A DNA stretch of 10,340 nt from Verrucomicrobiota bacterium (GTDB taxonomy: Bacteria; Verrucomicrobiota; Verrucomicrobiia; Chthoniobacterales; UBA10450): assembly GCA_003219095.1 (NCBI GenBank), contig QHPM01000119.1, positions 2,092 through 12,431 on the forward strand, in the 5' to 3' direction. Shown here in pieces: positions 1 to 5,179 of this stretch. Under the pieces are notes generated by a model. The model was not told where the DNA came from and did no database searches. It saw only the letters and a list, made by a program, of their open reading frames with translations. The stretch's first letter is position 1; every line of letters starts with the position of its first letter. Position numbers and translations under genes: made by a program.

Positions 1-293
1 ACGTGGTCGAGCGCTACTACGGCCGCGAAGTCGCCGAGAAGACCGCCTACCAGATGGAATACCAGGGGCAAGGTTGGATGAATCCTGATTCAAATAGCGT
101 TTACGCGGTGGCGCCGGTTTCGACCGCCGAACATCCACTTTGCCCGGTCTGCGGGATGGATGTCGATGTTGCGACCGCGCCGAAATCAGTTTTCAAGGGC
201 AAGACTTATTACTTCTGCTCCGACGACGATAAGAAAACTTTCGACTCCGCTCCGGATAAATTCGTGAACGCTACGGCCGGGAAAGTTCAATGA
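1..293 (+). CDS. DJ-1/PfpI family protein with C-terminal YHS domain (5' truncated)
   Basis: Only the last ~96 codons are in the window; the reading frame is open through the left edge, so the GTG at position 3 is not taken as the true start. The first ~25 residues (VVERYYGREVAEKTAY...MEY) match the last helix of DJ-1/PfpI (isonitrile hydratase-like) domains. They align with residues 192-208 of the next gene (LVEEDYGSRLALQVAR), which itself has a DJ-1/PfpI domain. After a short linker comes a YHS domain: CPVCGM at visible residues 47-52, then YYFCS with the third Cys at 72, then F and a P.KF ending. YHS domains are small Cys-rich modules thought to bind metal, found in copper ATPases and monooxygenases. 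The stop overlaps the next start by ATGA, which implies translational coupling. The family call is firm for YHS and good for DJ-1/PfpI. Substrate or ligand is unknown. Confidence 0.82.
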   Translation, partial: VVERYYGREVAEKTAYQMEYQGQGWMNPDSNSVYAVAPVSTAEHPLCPVCGMDVDVATAPKSVFKGKTYYFCSDDDKKTFDSAPDKFVNATAGKVQ

Positions 294-1339
294 GTCGTAA
301 TCAAAACAATGGCAGTGGCGCTTCGCGCCGTACCCGCCGCATCGTTTTCGTGGCCGCGCCGGGGACCGAGATTCTCGATCTGGTCGGGCCGCTACAAGTC
401 TTTGCCCGCGCTGCGGAAATGTTCGGCAAACAAAACCCCGGTTCTCCTCCGATCTATTCCGTCGAAGTTATCAGCGCCTCGTCTCAACGATCTCTGGTGA
501 CGAATTGCGGCGTGCGCATCACTGCGCATAAAACTTTTCGAGAAGTGCGCGGCAAGATCGATACCCTGCTCATCGCCGGCGGCAATGCGATTGAGCAGGA
601 TGAAATCAACGCGGACATCGTGCGCTGGCTGAAAAAGATCGCGGGACGAATCCGGCGAATTGGGTCGGTTTGCACGGGCGCGATGCTGCTTGCTCGAGCC
701 AGTTTGCTCGATGGCCGTCGCGCCACCACGCATTGGAATTGGTGTCACGTTTTGATCAAACGGGCGCCGCGCGCCGACGTTGATCCCAATCCAATATTTA
801 TTCGCGACGAGAATGTTTATACATCGGCCGGAGTCACCGCAGGAATGGACCTGGCATTGGCGCTGGTGGAAGAAGACTATGGTTCGCGACTGGCGCTGCA
901 GGTCGCGCGCAACCTTGTGCTTTATCTGCGACGGCCAGGTGGACAATCGCAATTCAGCGCCGCGCTGTCTCTGCAACTGACCGACCGCAAACCATTCCGT
1001 GAGCTCGAGTCGTGGGTGCTGGACAACTTGAACAAGCCGCTCACTGTGCCCGTGCTGGCGCAACGGATCGCGATGAGTCCACGCAATTTCGCCCGGGTCT
1101 TCACCAAAGAGATGAAGACCACGCCCGCAAAGTTTGTCGAACGCCTTCGCGTCGAAGTCGCACGCCGGCGATTAGAAGAGAGTCAGAACAGCATGGAAAC
1201 GATTGCCGGCGAGTGCGGCTTTGGAAACGTCAATTCGATGCGCAACGTATTCCAGCGCGCTCTAAAAATTGCGCCGGGACAATATCGTCGCCACTTCCGG
1301 CACCTGAAACGCCCAAAGAAAAGAATCAGACGCAAATGA
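290..1339 (+). CDS. GlxA-family transcriptional regulator (DJ-1/PfpI domain + AraC-type HTH)
   Basis: This 349-residue protein has the usual size and two-domain order of GlxA/FtrA-type regulators. Residues ~17-210 form a class I glutamine amidotransferase-like DJ-1/PfpI domain. It includes a nucleophile-elbow-like segment GSVCTGA with Cys128, followed by LLARASLLDGRRATTHW and TSAGVTAGMDLAL near residue 178. Residues ~235-335 form an AraC/XylS DNA-binding domain with two helix-turn-helix units, about 254-275 (VPVLAQRIAMSPRNFARVF) and 302-323 (METIAGECGF..VNSMRNVF), then the typical APGQYRRHF ending. The tail (340-349) is very basic. Members of the family bind DNA as regulators, and the N-terminal domain is thought to sense a small ligand rather than catalyse. 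The start is fixed by the ATGA overlap with the upstream gene; the stop overlaps the downstream start in the same way. It probably controls its own operon (inference). The ligand is unknown. Confidence 0.93.
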   Translation: MSRNQNNGSGASRRTRRIVFVAAPGTEILDLVGPLQVFARAAEMFGKQNPGSPPIYSVEVISASSQRSLVTNCGVRITAHKTFREVRGKIDTLLIAGGNAIEQDEINADIVRWLKKIAGRIRRIGSVCTGAMLLARASLLDGRRATTHWNWCHVLIKRAPRADVDPNPIFIRDENVYTSAGVTAGMDLALALVEEDYGSRLALQVARNLVLYLRRPGGQSQFSAALSLQLTDRKPFRELESWVLDNLNKPLTVPVLAQRIAMSPRNFARVFTKEMKTTPAKFVERLRVEVARRRLEESQNSMETIAGECGFGNVNSMRNVFQRALKIAPGQYRRHFRHLKRPKKRIRRK

Positions 1340-1800
1340 CTTTAAGATTTCAGCTTTTCGGTATTTCAGTTGTCAGCGTTTTGTTGAACGCCCTCGCTTT
1401 TGCCCAGACGGGCGCTTCCGATGACAACGCCGCGATCACGAAGACGGCCCTCGATTACATCGAGGGTTGGTACGCCGGCGACGCCGCGCGCATGGAGCGC
1501 GCGCTTCATCCCGAGCTGGCCAAGCGCATGATCTCGACCGATTCGAAAACAGGCCTTAGCCAATTCAATTACATGGGCGCGATGGCGCTCGTCCAGCGCA
1601 CCCGCAACGGCGGCGGAAAAAAGACGCCGCAAGATCGACAATTGAAAGAGATAACAATTCTCGATCGCTACAACAATGCCGCGGTCGTGAAAATCGTCGC
1701 GTCCGATTGGATCGACTATCTCGAAATGGGAAAATTCAACGGCGACTGGAAAATCATCAACGTGCTCTGGGAATTGAAGCCGAAGCCTGCGACGCAATGA
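1336..1800 (+). CDS. Exported NTF2-like protein (putative lumazine-binding type)
   Basis: The 154-residue product starts with a signal peptide: Thr-Leu-Arg, a hydrophobic core at ~6-21, and an AFA/QT cleavage site near residue 23. The mature part has the pattern of the small 'nuclear transport factor 2 / Lumazine_bd_2' family. The segment ALDYIEGWYAGDAARMERAL (38-57) is followed by HPELAKR, a central N-Y-M-GAM helix, and C-terminal strands VVKIVASDWIDYLEM and GDWKIINVLWELKP. Proteins of this fold are ~110-140 residues and often form dimeric alpha+beta cones; many have no known reaction. The frame is open well upstream of this ATG, but the signal peptide and the 4-base overlap with the glxA-like gene choose 1336. 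The start codons lie in a degenerate octamer repeat like those in the nearby gene gaps. No specific function can be assigned. Confidence 0.85.
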   Translation: MTLRFQLFGISVVSVLLNALAFAQTGASDDNAAITKTALDYIEGWYAGDAARMERALHPELAKRMISTDSKTGLSQFNYMGAMALVQRTRNGGGKKTPQDRQLKEITILDRYNNAAVVKIVASDWIDYLEMGKFNGDWKIINVLWELKPKPATQ

Positions 1801-2336
1801 CAATGAACACCGCGCTTGATTTGCCAGTAGCGCTCGGATCGTCTCAGGAAAATGGATGCAACGTCACGTTGCCGCGTTTCGTCCCGCGGGCGCTGCTCGT
1901 CATCCTGCGCGTCTATCTCGGGGTGATTTTGTTCATCACGGTTCTCGGCAAGCTGACCCGCGACAATCCATTCGCGACGGAAATGCTCCGGTTTCTTCAC
2001 GGTGTTACCACGCGCCGCGCGTCCGCGCCTTACCTCCAGTTCGTCCAACAAATCGTCATCCCGCATGCGACTTTATTCAGTTATCTCGTGATGACGGGCG
2101 AAGCGGTGGCCGCGCTTTCACTTCTCACCGGCACGATGACGCGCGTCGGCGCCGCCGTCGCCATGTTTTTGTTCTTGAATTACATGTTGGCCGAGGGCCG
2201 CATGTTCTGGTCGCCGGACAGCGAAGACGCGGCGGTCTTTTTCATCGCGCTCGTCGTTTTCCTCGGTCGCGCCGGGCGCGTGTGCGGAATCGACGGCTAT
2301 CTCGCAAACGTTGGGCCGAACTCTCCACCTTGGTAA
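1797..2336 (+). CDS. DoxX-family integral membrane protein
   Basis: The 179-residue product has four predicted membrane segments at ~31-51, 92-111, 115-133 and 143-160. The pattern matches the DoxX/DoxD-like family: RALLVILRVYLGVILFITVLGKL in the first helix, TGEAVAALSLLTGTMTRVGA across helices 2 and 3, and an acidic-aromatic loop (FWSPDSEDAA) before helix 4. DoxX proteins are small quinone- or redox-associated membrane proteins. Some are subunits of thiosulfate:quinone oxidoreductase or partners in oxidative-stress complexes, but most are uncharacterised. The start at 1797 is chosen because it makes an ATGA overlap with the upstream stop; a second Met lies two codons in. It is the last gene of the four-gene operon: no plus-strand ORF follows directly. 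Exact role unknown. Confidence 0.87.
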   Translation: MTMNTALDLPVALGSSQENGCNVTLPRFVPRALLVILRVYLGVILFITVLGKLTRDNPFATEMLRFLHGVTTRRASAPYLQFVQQIVIPHATLFSYLVMTGEAVAALSLLTGTMTRVGAAVAMFLFLNYMLAEGRMFWSPDSEDAAVFFIALVVFLGRAGRVCGIDGYLANVGPNSPPW

Positions 2337-2480
2337 ACGGGAACCTACCGGCGCCGCTAAATTTCAGATTTCAGCGTTTCGCTCCCACTGTGAACGAATA
2401 GCGGTCTGCCTGACAACACCCTAGCTACCAGGCACGGCGAGTCCGTCCATTGGCTACTGGATACTTCTGAATTGGACGTT

Positions 2481-2515
2481 CCGCCTTCGCCCGGCAGCTG
2501 CCGGGCTACGGCGCG
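2481..2515 (-). repeat. Dispersed repeat with perfect 16-base palindrome
   Basis: The centre, 2490-2505, reads CCCGGCAGCTGCCGGG, which equals its own reverse complement. Read on the minus strand, the flanks are CGCCGTAGC before it and GCGAAGGCGG at its end. The same two flanks, with a shorter middle, occur at 5131-5155 on the plus strand, so this looks like one member of a repeat family whose loop varies. It may fold into a hairpin in RNA and could act as a weak terminator downstream of the DoxX gene, but no U-tract follows. Confidence 0.6.
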
Positions 2516-2562
2516 ACAAGTGGCGTTAAGAGTTTACCTCGCTCCCTACTTTCGGCTTTGAA

Positions 2563-2590
2563 TGTTCGACGTTGGATGTTCGGCGTTTGC
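2563..2590 (+). repeat. GTTCGACGTT-type degenerate dispersed repeat
   Basis: The 28 bases begin TGTTCGACGTTGGATG and end CGTTTGC. A second 28-base copy in the same orientation lies at 6775-6802; by direct alignment 22 of 28 positions agree. Internally the element is made of loose GTTCGAC/GTTGGAT/GTTCGGC units. Repeats of this style between genes are familiar to me from Verrucomicrobiota genomes (recollection, not searched). Confidence 0.55.
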
Positions 2591-2615
2591 TTAAATCCTG
2601 AAACCCGAACCCTAG

Positions 2616-3083
2616 TTATGCTTTATCGTAAACCGCCTTGCTCGTGAACTTCTTCCCCTTCTCGTCTGTTCCGTTAATCGTGACGGTGCGCGATTTGCCA
2701 TCTGCCGCCACTGAGATCCTGCCTGACCAGACCATTTTGCCGTCCTTCCAAGTGGTGATGTCGTTGGTCCGCTCGTTTACCTCTTTGTAGGCGGCAGAGT
2801 TCCAAGACATATTCCCTTTCGCTGGGTAGGTTTTCCCATCGAATTTGCCGACCCAAAAGCCGTGAGTTGGTTTCCCATCCTTGTCTACACCATCCACCGC
2901 CACCTTGATTTTGTCCTTCTGCTCCGTGTAAGTGACCGTCGTGCTCTTGCCCATCCCTGACGCGAGTTTCGACTTCGCCTCATTGAGCTTCCACGTCCCC
3001 ATATGCGGATTGGCCGCAAAACAGGCTGCTGTCGCCATAAACGACAGAGCCAAAGCCATTACTGCAATTCGAGTTTTGATCAT
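2616..3083 (-). CDS. Exported protein of unknown function, beta-rich
   Basis: The 155-residue product has a classical signal peptide (MIKTRIAVMALALSFMATAA, cleavage near CFA/AN at residue 23). The mature protein starts N-P-H-M-GTWKLNEAKSKL, a motif I associate with a lipocalin-like or beta-barrel family of small exported proteins in soil bacteria. It continues with alternating strands rich in Lys, Asp, Gly, Thr and Trp (VTYTEQKDKIKVAVDGVDKDGKP, FWVGKFDGKTYP, ITTWKDGKMVWSGRISVAADGKSRTVTING). There is no membrane segment after the signal peptide and no catalytic motif. The frame stays open 31 codons upstream to 3176, but the signal peptide fixes the start at 3083. A GGAA 7-10 bases upstream is a weak ribosome binding site, and a hairpin sits directly in front of it. 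The gene is divergent from the exported protein gene at 3283. Function not assigned. Confidence 0.82.
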   Translation of the reverse strand: MIKTRIAVMALALSFMATAACFAANPHMGTWKLNEAKSKLASGMGKSTTVTYTEQKDKIKVAVDGVDKDGKPTHGFWVGKFDGKTYPAKGNMSWNSAAYKEVNERTNDITTWKDGKMVWSGRISVAADGKSRTVTINGTDEKGKKFTSKAVYDKA

Positions 3084-3092
3084 GCGGGGATT

Positions 3093-3108
3093 CCGGCAGA
3101 AGTGCCGG
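3093..3108 (-). promoter_or_regulatory. Hairpin in the 5' leader of the minus-strand exported-protein gene
   Basis: On the minus strand the sequence reads CCGGCACTTCTGCCGG, a perfect 6-base-pair stem with a CTTC loop, ending 9 bases before the ATG. Its last GG overlaps the only Shine-Dalgarno-like GGAA, so folding could limit ribosome access. No known riboswitch or leader peptide was recognised, and a chance hairpin is possible. Confidence 0.35.
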
Positions 3109-3185
3109 TTGGCGTCAATAGCAATTATTCCCTGCGCCTGGATGGCTGGATTCTCGATGCTCGATCTGGATTCCAAGAACTAGCT

Positions 3186-3224
3186 TATCTCAGTTTCTCA
3201 GCTTTTCAGCGTTTCAGTTTTTAG
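3186..3224 (+). repeat. Tandem octamer repeat NNTTTCAG
   Basis: Four octamers follow in exact 8-base phase: TATCTCAG, TTTCTCAG, CTTTTCAG, CGTTTCAG (3186-3217), then a partial TTTTTAG. They lie between two divergent genes. Related runs occur at 1346-1376 (inside the NTF2-like gene start) and 2360-2382. The origin and role are unknown; the phase argues against simple low complexity. Confidence 0.6.
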
Positions 3225-3282
3225 AGTCTGGCCGTCGATAAAAAACATTGACGCCACATTCAATTTCCCGCTGGATGATGCG

Positions 3283-3774
3283 ATGAGAATAAAAACGCTG
3301 GTACTCACTCTTACCCTTGGTTTTGCGGCAGCAGCCGTCTGCCTGGCCGGGGACACGAAGACTGAACAGGCTCTCCGTGACGCTGATGCCGCTTGGTCGA
3401 AAGCTGCCGGAAGCAAAGACCTCGACAAAACGGTCTCCTACTACTCCGCCGATGCTATCGTGTTGCCTCCGAACGCTCCAATCGCAACCACTAAGGAGGA
3501 AATCAAGAAGATATGGCAGGACATGCTCGCCAGTCCCGGCCTTGTCATAAGTTGGAAAGCAACCAAAGTGGAAGTGGCGAAATCGGGCGACCTTGGCTTC
3601 GTTAGCGGCACTTATGAACTGACCATGAACGACGCCACTGGGAAGCCGGCCACCGATAAAGGCAAATACGTCGAGGTTTGGGAAAAGAAGGCCGATGGGA
3701 AGTGGAAGTGTGGAACGGATACCTGGAACTCCGACCTTCCAGCCTCACCACCCGCGCCCGCCGAAACGAAATAG
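3283..3774 (+). CDS. Exported SnoaL/DUF4440-like (NTF2 fold) protein
   Basis: The 163-residue product begins with a signal peptide (MRIKTLVLTLTLGFAAAAVC, cleavage near LAG/DT at residue 23; the Cys is not in a good lipobox). The mature domain has the layout of DUF4440/SnoaL-like proteins. These features are a first helix with ALRDADAAWSKAAGSKDLDK, then TVSYYSADAIVLPPNAPI, then a helix TKEEIKKIWQDML. Strands SWKATKVEVAKSGDLGFVSG and YELTMNDATGK follow, and the family-typical end is KGKYVEVWEKKADGKWKCGTDTWNSD. A Pro-Ala tail closes the protein. Such domains bind small molecules in a conical pocket, but most are uncharacterised and the reaction cannot be inferred. I see no strong ribosome binding site; the signal peptide decides the start. 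It is a second exported NTF2-fold protein in this window, only distantly similar to the one at 1336. Confidence 0.87.
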   Translation: MRIKTLVLTLTLGFAAAAVCLAGDTKTEQALRDADAAWSKAAGSKDLDKTVSYYSADAIVLPPNAPIATTKEEIKKIWQDMLASPGLVISWKATKVEVAKSGDLGFVSGTYELTMNDATGKPATDKGKYVEVWEKKADGKWKCGTDTWNSDLPASPPAPAETK

Positions 3775-3788
3775 GTCTGAGCCAGACC
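3774..3788 (+). terminator. Possible terminator hairpin after the DUF4440-like gene
   Basis: GGTCTG-AGC-CAGACC forms a perfect 6-base-pair stem with a 3-base loop, starting at the last base of the TAG stop codon. No T-run follows (the next bases are AGCGGGTCGC), so it is not a classical intrinsic terminator. It may instead stabilise the 3' end or be chance. Confidence 0.35.
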
Positions 3789-3802
3789 AGCGGGTCGCGA
3801 TG

Positions 3803-3826
3803 TGTAGCGGCGGCCGTGCCGGCCGC
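3803..3826 (+). repeat. 24-base GC-rich dispersed repeat, copy 1
   Basis: The element begins TGTAGCGGCGGCCGTG and ends CGGCCGC; its GCGGCCG...CGGCCGC core is itself nearly self-complementary. The reverse complement of 5007-5030 matches it at 22 of 24 positions, so the two copies are inverted and bracket the DUF899 gene and part of the following gap. Confidence 0.65.
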
Positions 3827-3871
3827 AACCGACAACCGAATGGCCAACGTCAACTGGTGCCTTAAACATCA

Positions 3872-3904
3872 TTGCGTCATTATCGCAACAAAGCAGCTTA
3901 TAAT
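3872..3904 (+). promoter_or_regulatory. Candidate promoter with overlapping inverted repeat upstream of the DUF899 gene
   Basis: A TATAAT hexamer lies at 3899-3904 in a locally AT-rich stretch. Just upstream, 3872-3888 reads TTGCG-TCATTAT-CGCAA, perfect 5-base arms spaced by 7, placed where a -35 region and an operator would sit. No good TTGACA is present at 17 bases, so the promoter could be activator-dependent. A second TATAAT occurs at 3927-3932, preceded by CGGAA-ACG-TTCCG (3914-3926). The coding start is 4049, giving a leader of roughly 110-140 bases. Confidence 0.4.
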
Positions 3905-4033
3905 AAGATTAAGCGGAAACGTTCCGTATAATCCTCGATGTGGCAGTTGTCTTTGCGAGGTATATTGTGGATGGACAAACGACAACTTTCGGTCGCGAGC
4001 AGCCATCTAGAGAACGTTTCGAATACTAGTTTC

Positions 4034-4043
4034 AAAGAGGAGA
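4034..4043 (+). promoter_or_regulatory. Strong ribosome binding site deciding the DUF899 start
   Basis: AAAGAGGAGA lies 5 bases before the ATG at 4049. It is the clearest Shine-Dalgarno sequence in the window and rules against the in-frame upstream ATG at 3938. Confidence 0.75.
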
Positions 4044-4048
4044 CGAAC

Positions 4049-4738
4049 ATGAGTGAACTACAGTATCCAAACGAAAGTAGAGAGTATCGCGATGCGCGCG
4101 AATCATTGCTCAAAGACGAACAAGAACTTGTCGACAAAGTAAAGTCTGTGGCGGAAAAACGCCGCAAACTTCCTCCCGGCGGGCAGTTAAAAGAGGACTA
4201 CGTCTTCCAATGGGCCAACGATGGGAAAGTAGGAAAGAGTGTGAAGTTCTCCGAGCTATTTGGAGACAAGAACACGCTCCTGCTTTACTCATGGATGTAC
4301 GGTCCGAACTGGGACAATCCCTGTCCTTCCTGTACGTCGTTGGTCGATGGGTTTGATCGAACCTGGTATCAGGTCACCCAAAACGCCGCATTTGTCGCAA
4401 TTGCCAAAGCCCCGGCCGAACGAATCAATGCGTGGGCCAAAAAACGTGGGTGGTCGCAGATTGCGCTGGTTTCCGGATCGGAGTCTCCCTATCAAGCCGA
4501 TTACAAGTGCCAAGGAGACTCTGATGATATGCAATGGCCAGTGATGCATGTATTCAGGAAGCAGGATGGAAAGATTTTTCACTTCTGGGGAACTGAAACC
4601 TCGATGAATCATGTCGACACGGTGTGGCCGTATTGGAATCTGATGGACTTTACGCCAGAAGGGCGGCCAGATATTCCCACTCCGCCACAAAAGTTCAGGT
4701 CCGAATTCTTAGAAAAACACTACCTGAATAAGGAGTAG
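4049..4738 (+). CDS. DUF899 family thioredoxin-like protein
   Basis: The 229-residue product is close to the typical length of the DUF899 family (about 220-250), a thioredoxin-fold group with no defined reaction. Characteristic features are visible in order. An N-terminal helix has ESREYRDARESLLKDEQEL and EKRRKLPPGG. Next come YVFQW, the strand NTLLLYSWMYGPNWDNPCPSCTS with a CPSC motif at residues 92-95, and DGFDRTWYQVTQNAAFVAIAKAPAERI. Then follow KKRGWSQIALVSGSESPYQADY and HVFRKQDGKIFHFWGTE. The CxxC sits where thioredoxins have their redox centre, so thiol chemistry is plausible but inferred. No signal peptide is seen, so it is probably cytoplasmic. The start is chosen by its strong ribosome binding site. 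It appears monocistronic: a repeat-bearing gap follows. Confidence 0.9.
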   Translation: MSELQYPNESREYRDARESLLKDEQELVDKVKSVAEKRRKLPPGGQLKEDYVFQWANDGKVGKSVKFSELFGDKNTLLLYSWMYGPNWDNPCPSCTSLVDGFDRTWYQVTQNAAFVAIAKAPAERINAWAKKRGWSQIALVSGSESPYQADYKCQGDSDDMQWPVMHVFRKQDGKIFHFWGTETSMNHVDTVWPYWNLMDFTPEGRPDIPTPPQKFRSEFLEKHYLNKE

Positions 4739-4864
4739 TATGGCACCCGGTCGCGCGGACTTGAGTAGTTGAGGCGATATGCGAGAGCAAAACGGTCAGC
4801 GCTGCAGCTGCTCGCCCACGGCGTAGGTTCAGGCCTGGGCTTGATCGTCGAACGCCCTAGCTGC

Positions 4865-4877
4865 ATCACGTCGTGAT
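4865..4877. promoter_or_regulatory. Perfect inverted repeat ATCACG-T-CGTGAT
   Basis: Perfect 6-base arms around a single T form a compact dyad typical of a dimeric regulator site. An AT-richer stretch (CATAACTTAATG) follows within a few bases. It lies about 300 bases before the transporter pair, so its target is uncertain and chance is possible. Confidence 0.3.
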
Positions 4878-5006
4878 ACGGCATAACTTAATGTCTGCGT
4901 TCGACCCGGAGCCGACATTGGAGCCTCTTTGTGAAAACGACTTGACGACGAGCTTTGCCGTTGTGTAACAAAAGGCGAGGGTTCCCGCAGGCTACTTCTT
5001 CGTTCT

Positions 5007-5030
5007 GCGGCCGACACGGCCGCCCCTACA
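5007..5030 (-). repeat. 24-base GC-rich dispersed repeat, copy 2 (inverted)
   Basis: The plus strand begins GCGGCCGACACGGCCG and ends CCCTACA. Its reverse complement agrees with 3803-3826 at 22 of 24 bases. The two differences lie in the TGTAG(C/G)GG lead and the GTG(C/T)CGG centre. Confidence 0.65.
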
Positions 5031-5130
5031 ACCGGGATCTCCTCGATGTAATTCGCAAACAGGATTCCCTGAGTATCACGAAAAAACGTGGCGCACGTCT
5101 TACCGTGCCGTTAATTTCTGTCCTCCTTGG

Positions 5131-5155
5131 CTCGCCGTAGCTTGTGCGAAGGTGG
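5131..5155 (+). repeat. GCCGTAGC...GCGAAGG dispersed repeat, short-loop copy
   Basis: CTCGCCGTAGC is followed after a 4-base TTGT spacer by GCGAAGGTGG. The reverse complement of 2481-2515 has the same two blocks around a palindromic middle. The GTG at 5144, a possible upstream start of the transporter gene, lies inside this repeat, which argues against its use. Confidence 0.55.
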
Positions 5156-5179
5156 CTAACCCCGGACCGATTCCTGTCC

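Larger units (their letters stand above)
2337..2615. other. Gene-free interval with dispersed repeats
   Basis: This 279-base gap between the DoxX gene and the minus-strand gene at 2616 has no convincing coding frame. It contains a short run of TTTCAG units (2360-2382), a palindromic repeat (2481-2515) and a GTTCGACGTT-type repeat (2563-2590). I see no clear uridine-rich terminator for either flanking gene. Confidence 0.6.
4739..5179. other. Gene-free interval with inverted repeat and dispersed repeats
   Basis: This 441-base gap between the DUF899 gene and the YeeE/YedE pair shows no convincing gene; short frames in it have repeat-derived or low-complexity translations. It contains an inverted repeat (4865-4877), the second copy of the 24-base repeat (5007-5030) and a GCCGTAGC element (5131-5155). 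The promoter for the transporter pair should lie here, but I cannot point to a convincing one. Confidence 0.6.

Noticed and set aside
392..1063. Long minus-strand open frame (223 codons)
   Set aside because: It lies wholly opposite the well-supported GlxA-type gene and its translation shows no family pattern; it is a shadow frame in GC-rich DNA.
1012..1335. N-terminal extension of the NTF2-like gene
   Set aside because: The open frame upstream overlaps the HTH-coding part of the GlxA gene; the signal peptide and ATGA overlap place the start at 1336.
1707..1796. Earlier ATG for the DoxX gene
   Set aside because: It would overlap the NTF2-like gene by 90 bases; the ATGA junction at 1797 fits the other operon junctions.
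3084..3176. N-terminal extension of the minus-strand exported protein
   Set aside because: It would bury a classical signal peptide 31 residues inside the protein.
3186..3224. CRISPR-like array
   Set aside because: Units are only 8 bases with no spacers, and no cas gene is present.
3938..4048. Upstream ATG for the DUF899 gene
   Set aside because: No ribosome binding site there and the extra 37 residues are not typical of the family; the ATG at 4049 has a strong site.
4829..5140. Small open frames on both strands in the gap before the transporter pair
   Set aside because: They run through dispersed repeats, have low-complexity translations and no start signals.
5144..5179. GTG start for the first YeeE/YedE gene
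   Set aside because: The codon lies inside a dispersed repeat and adds residues before the family's usual start.
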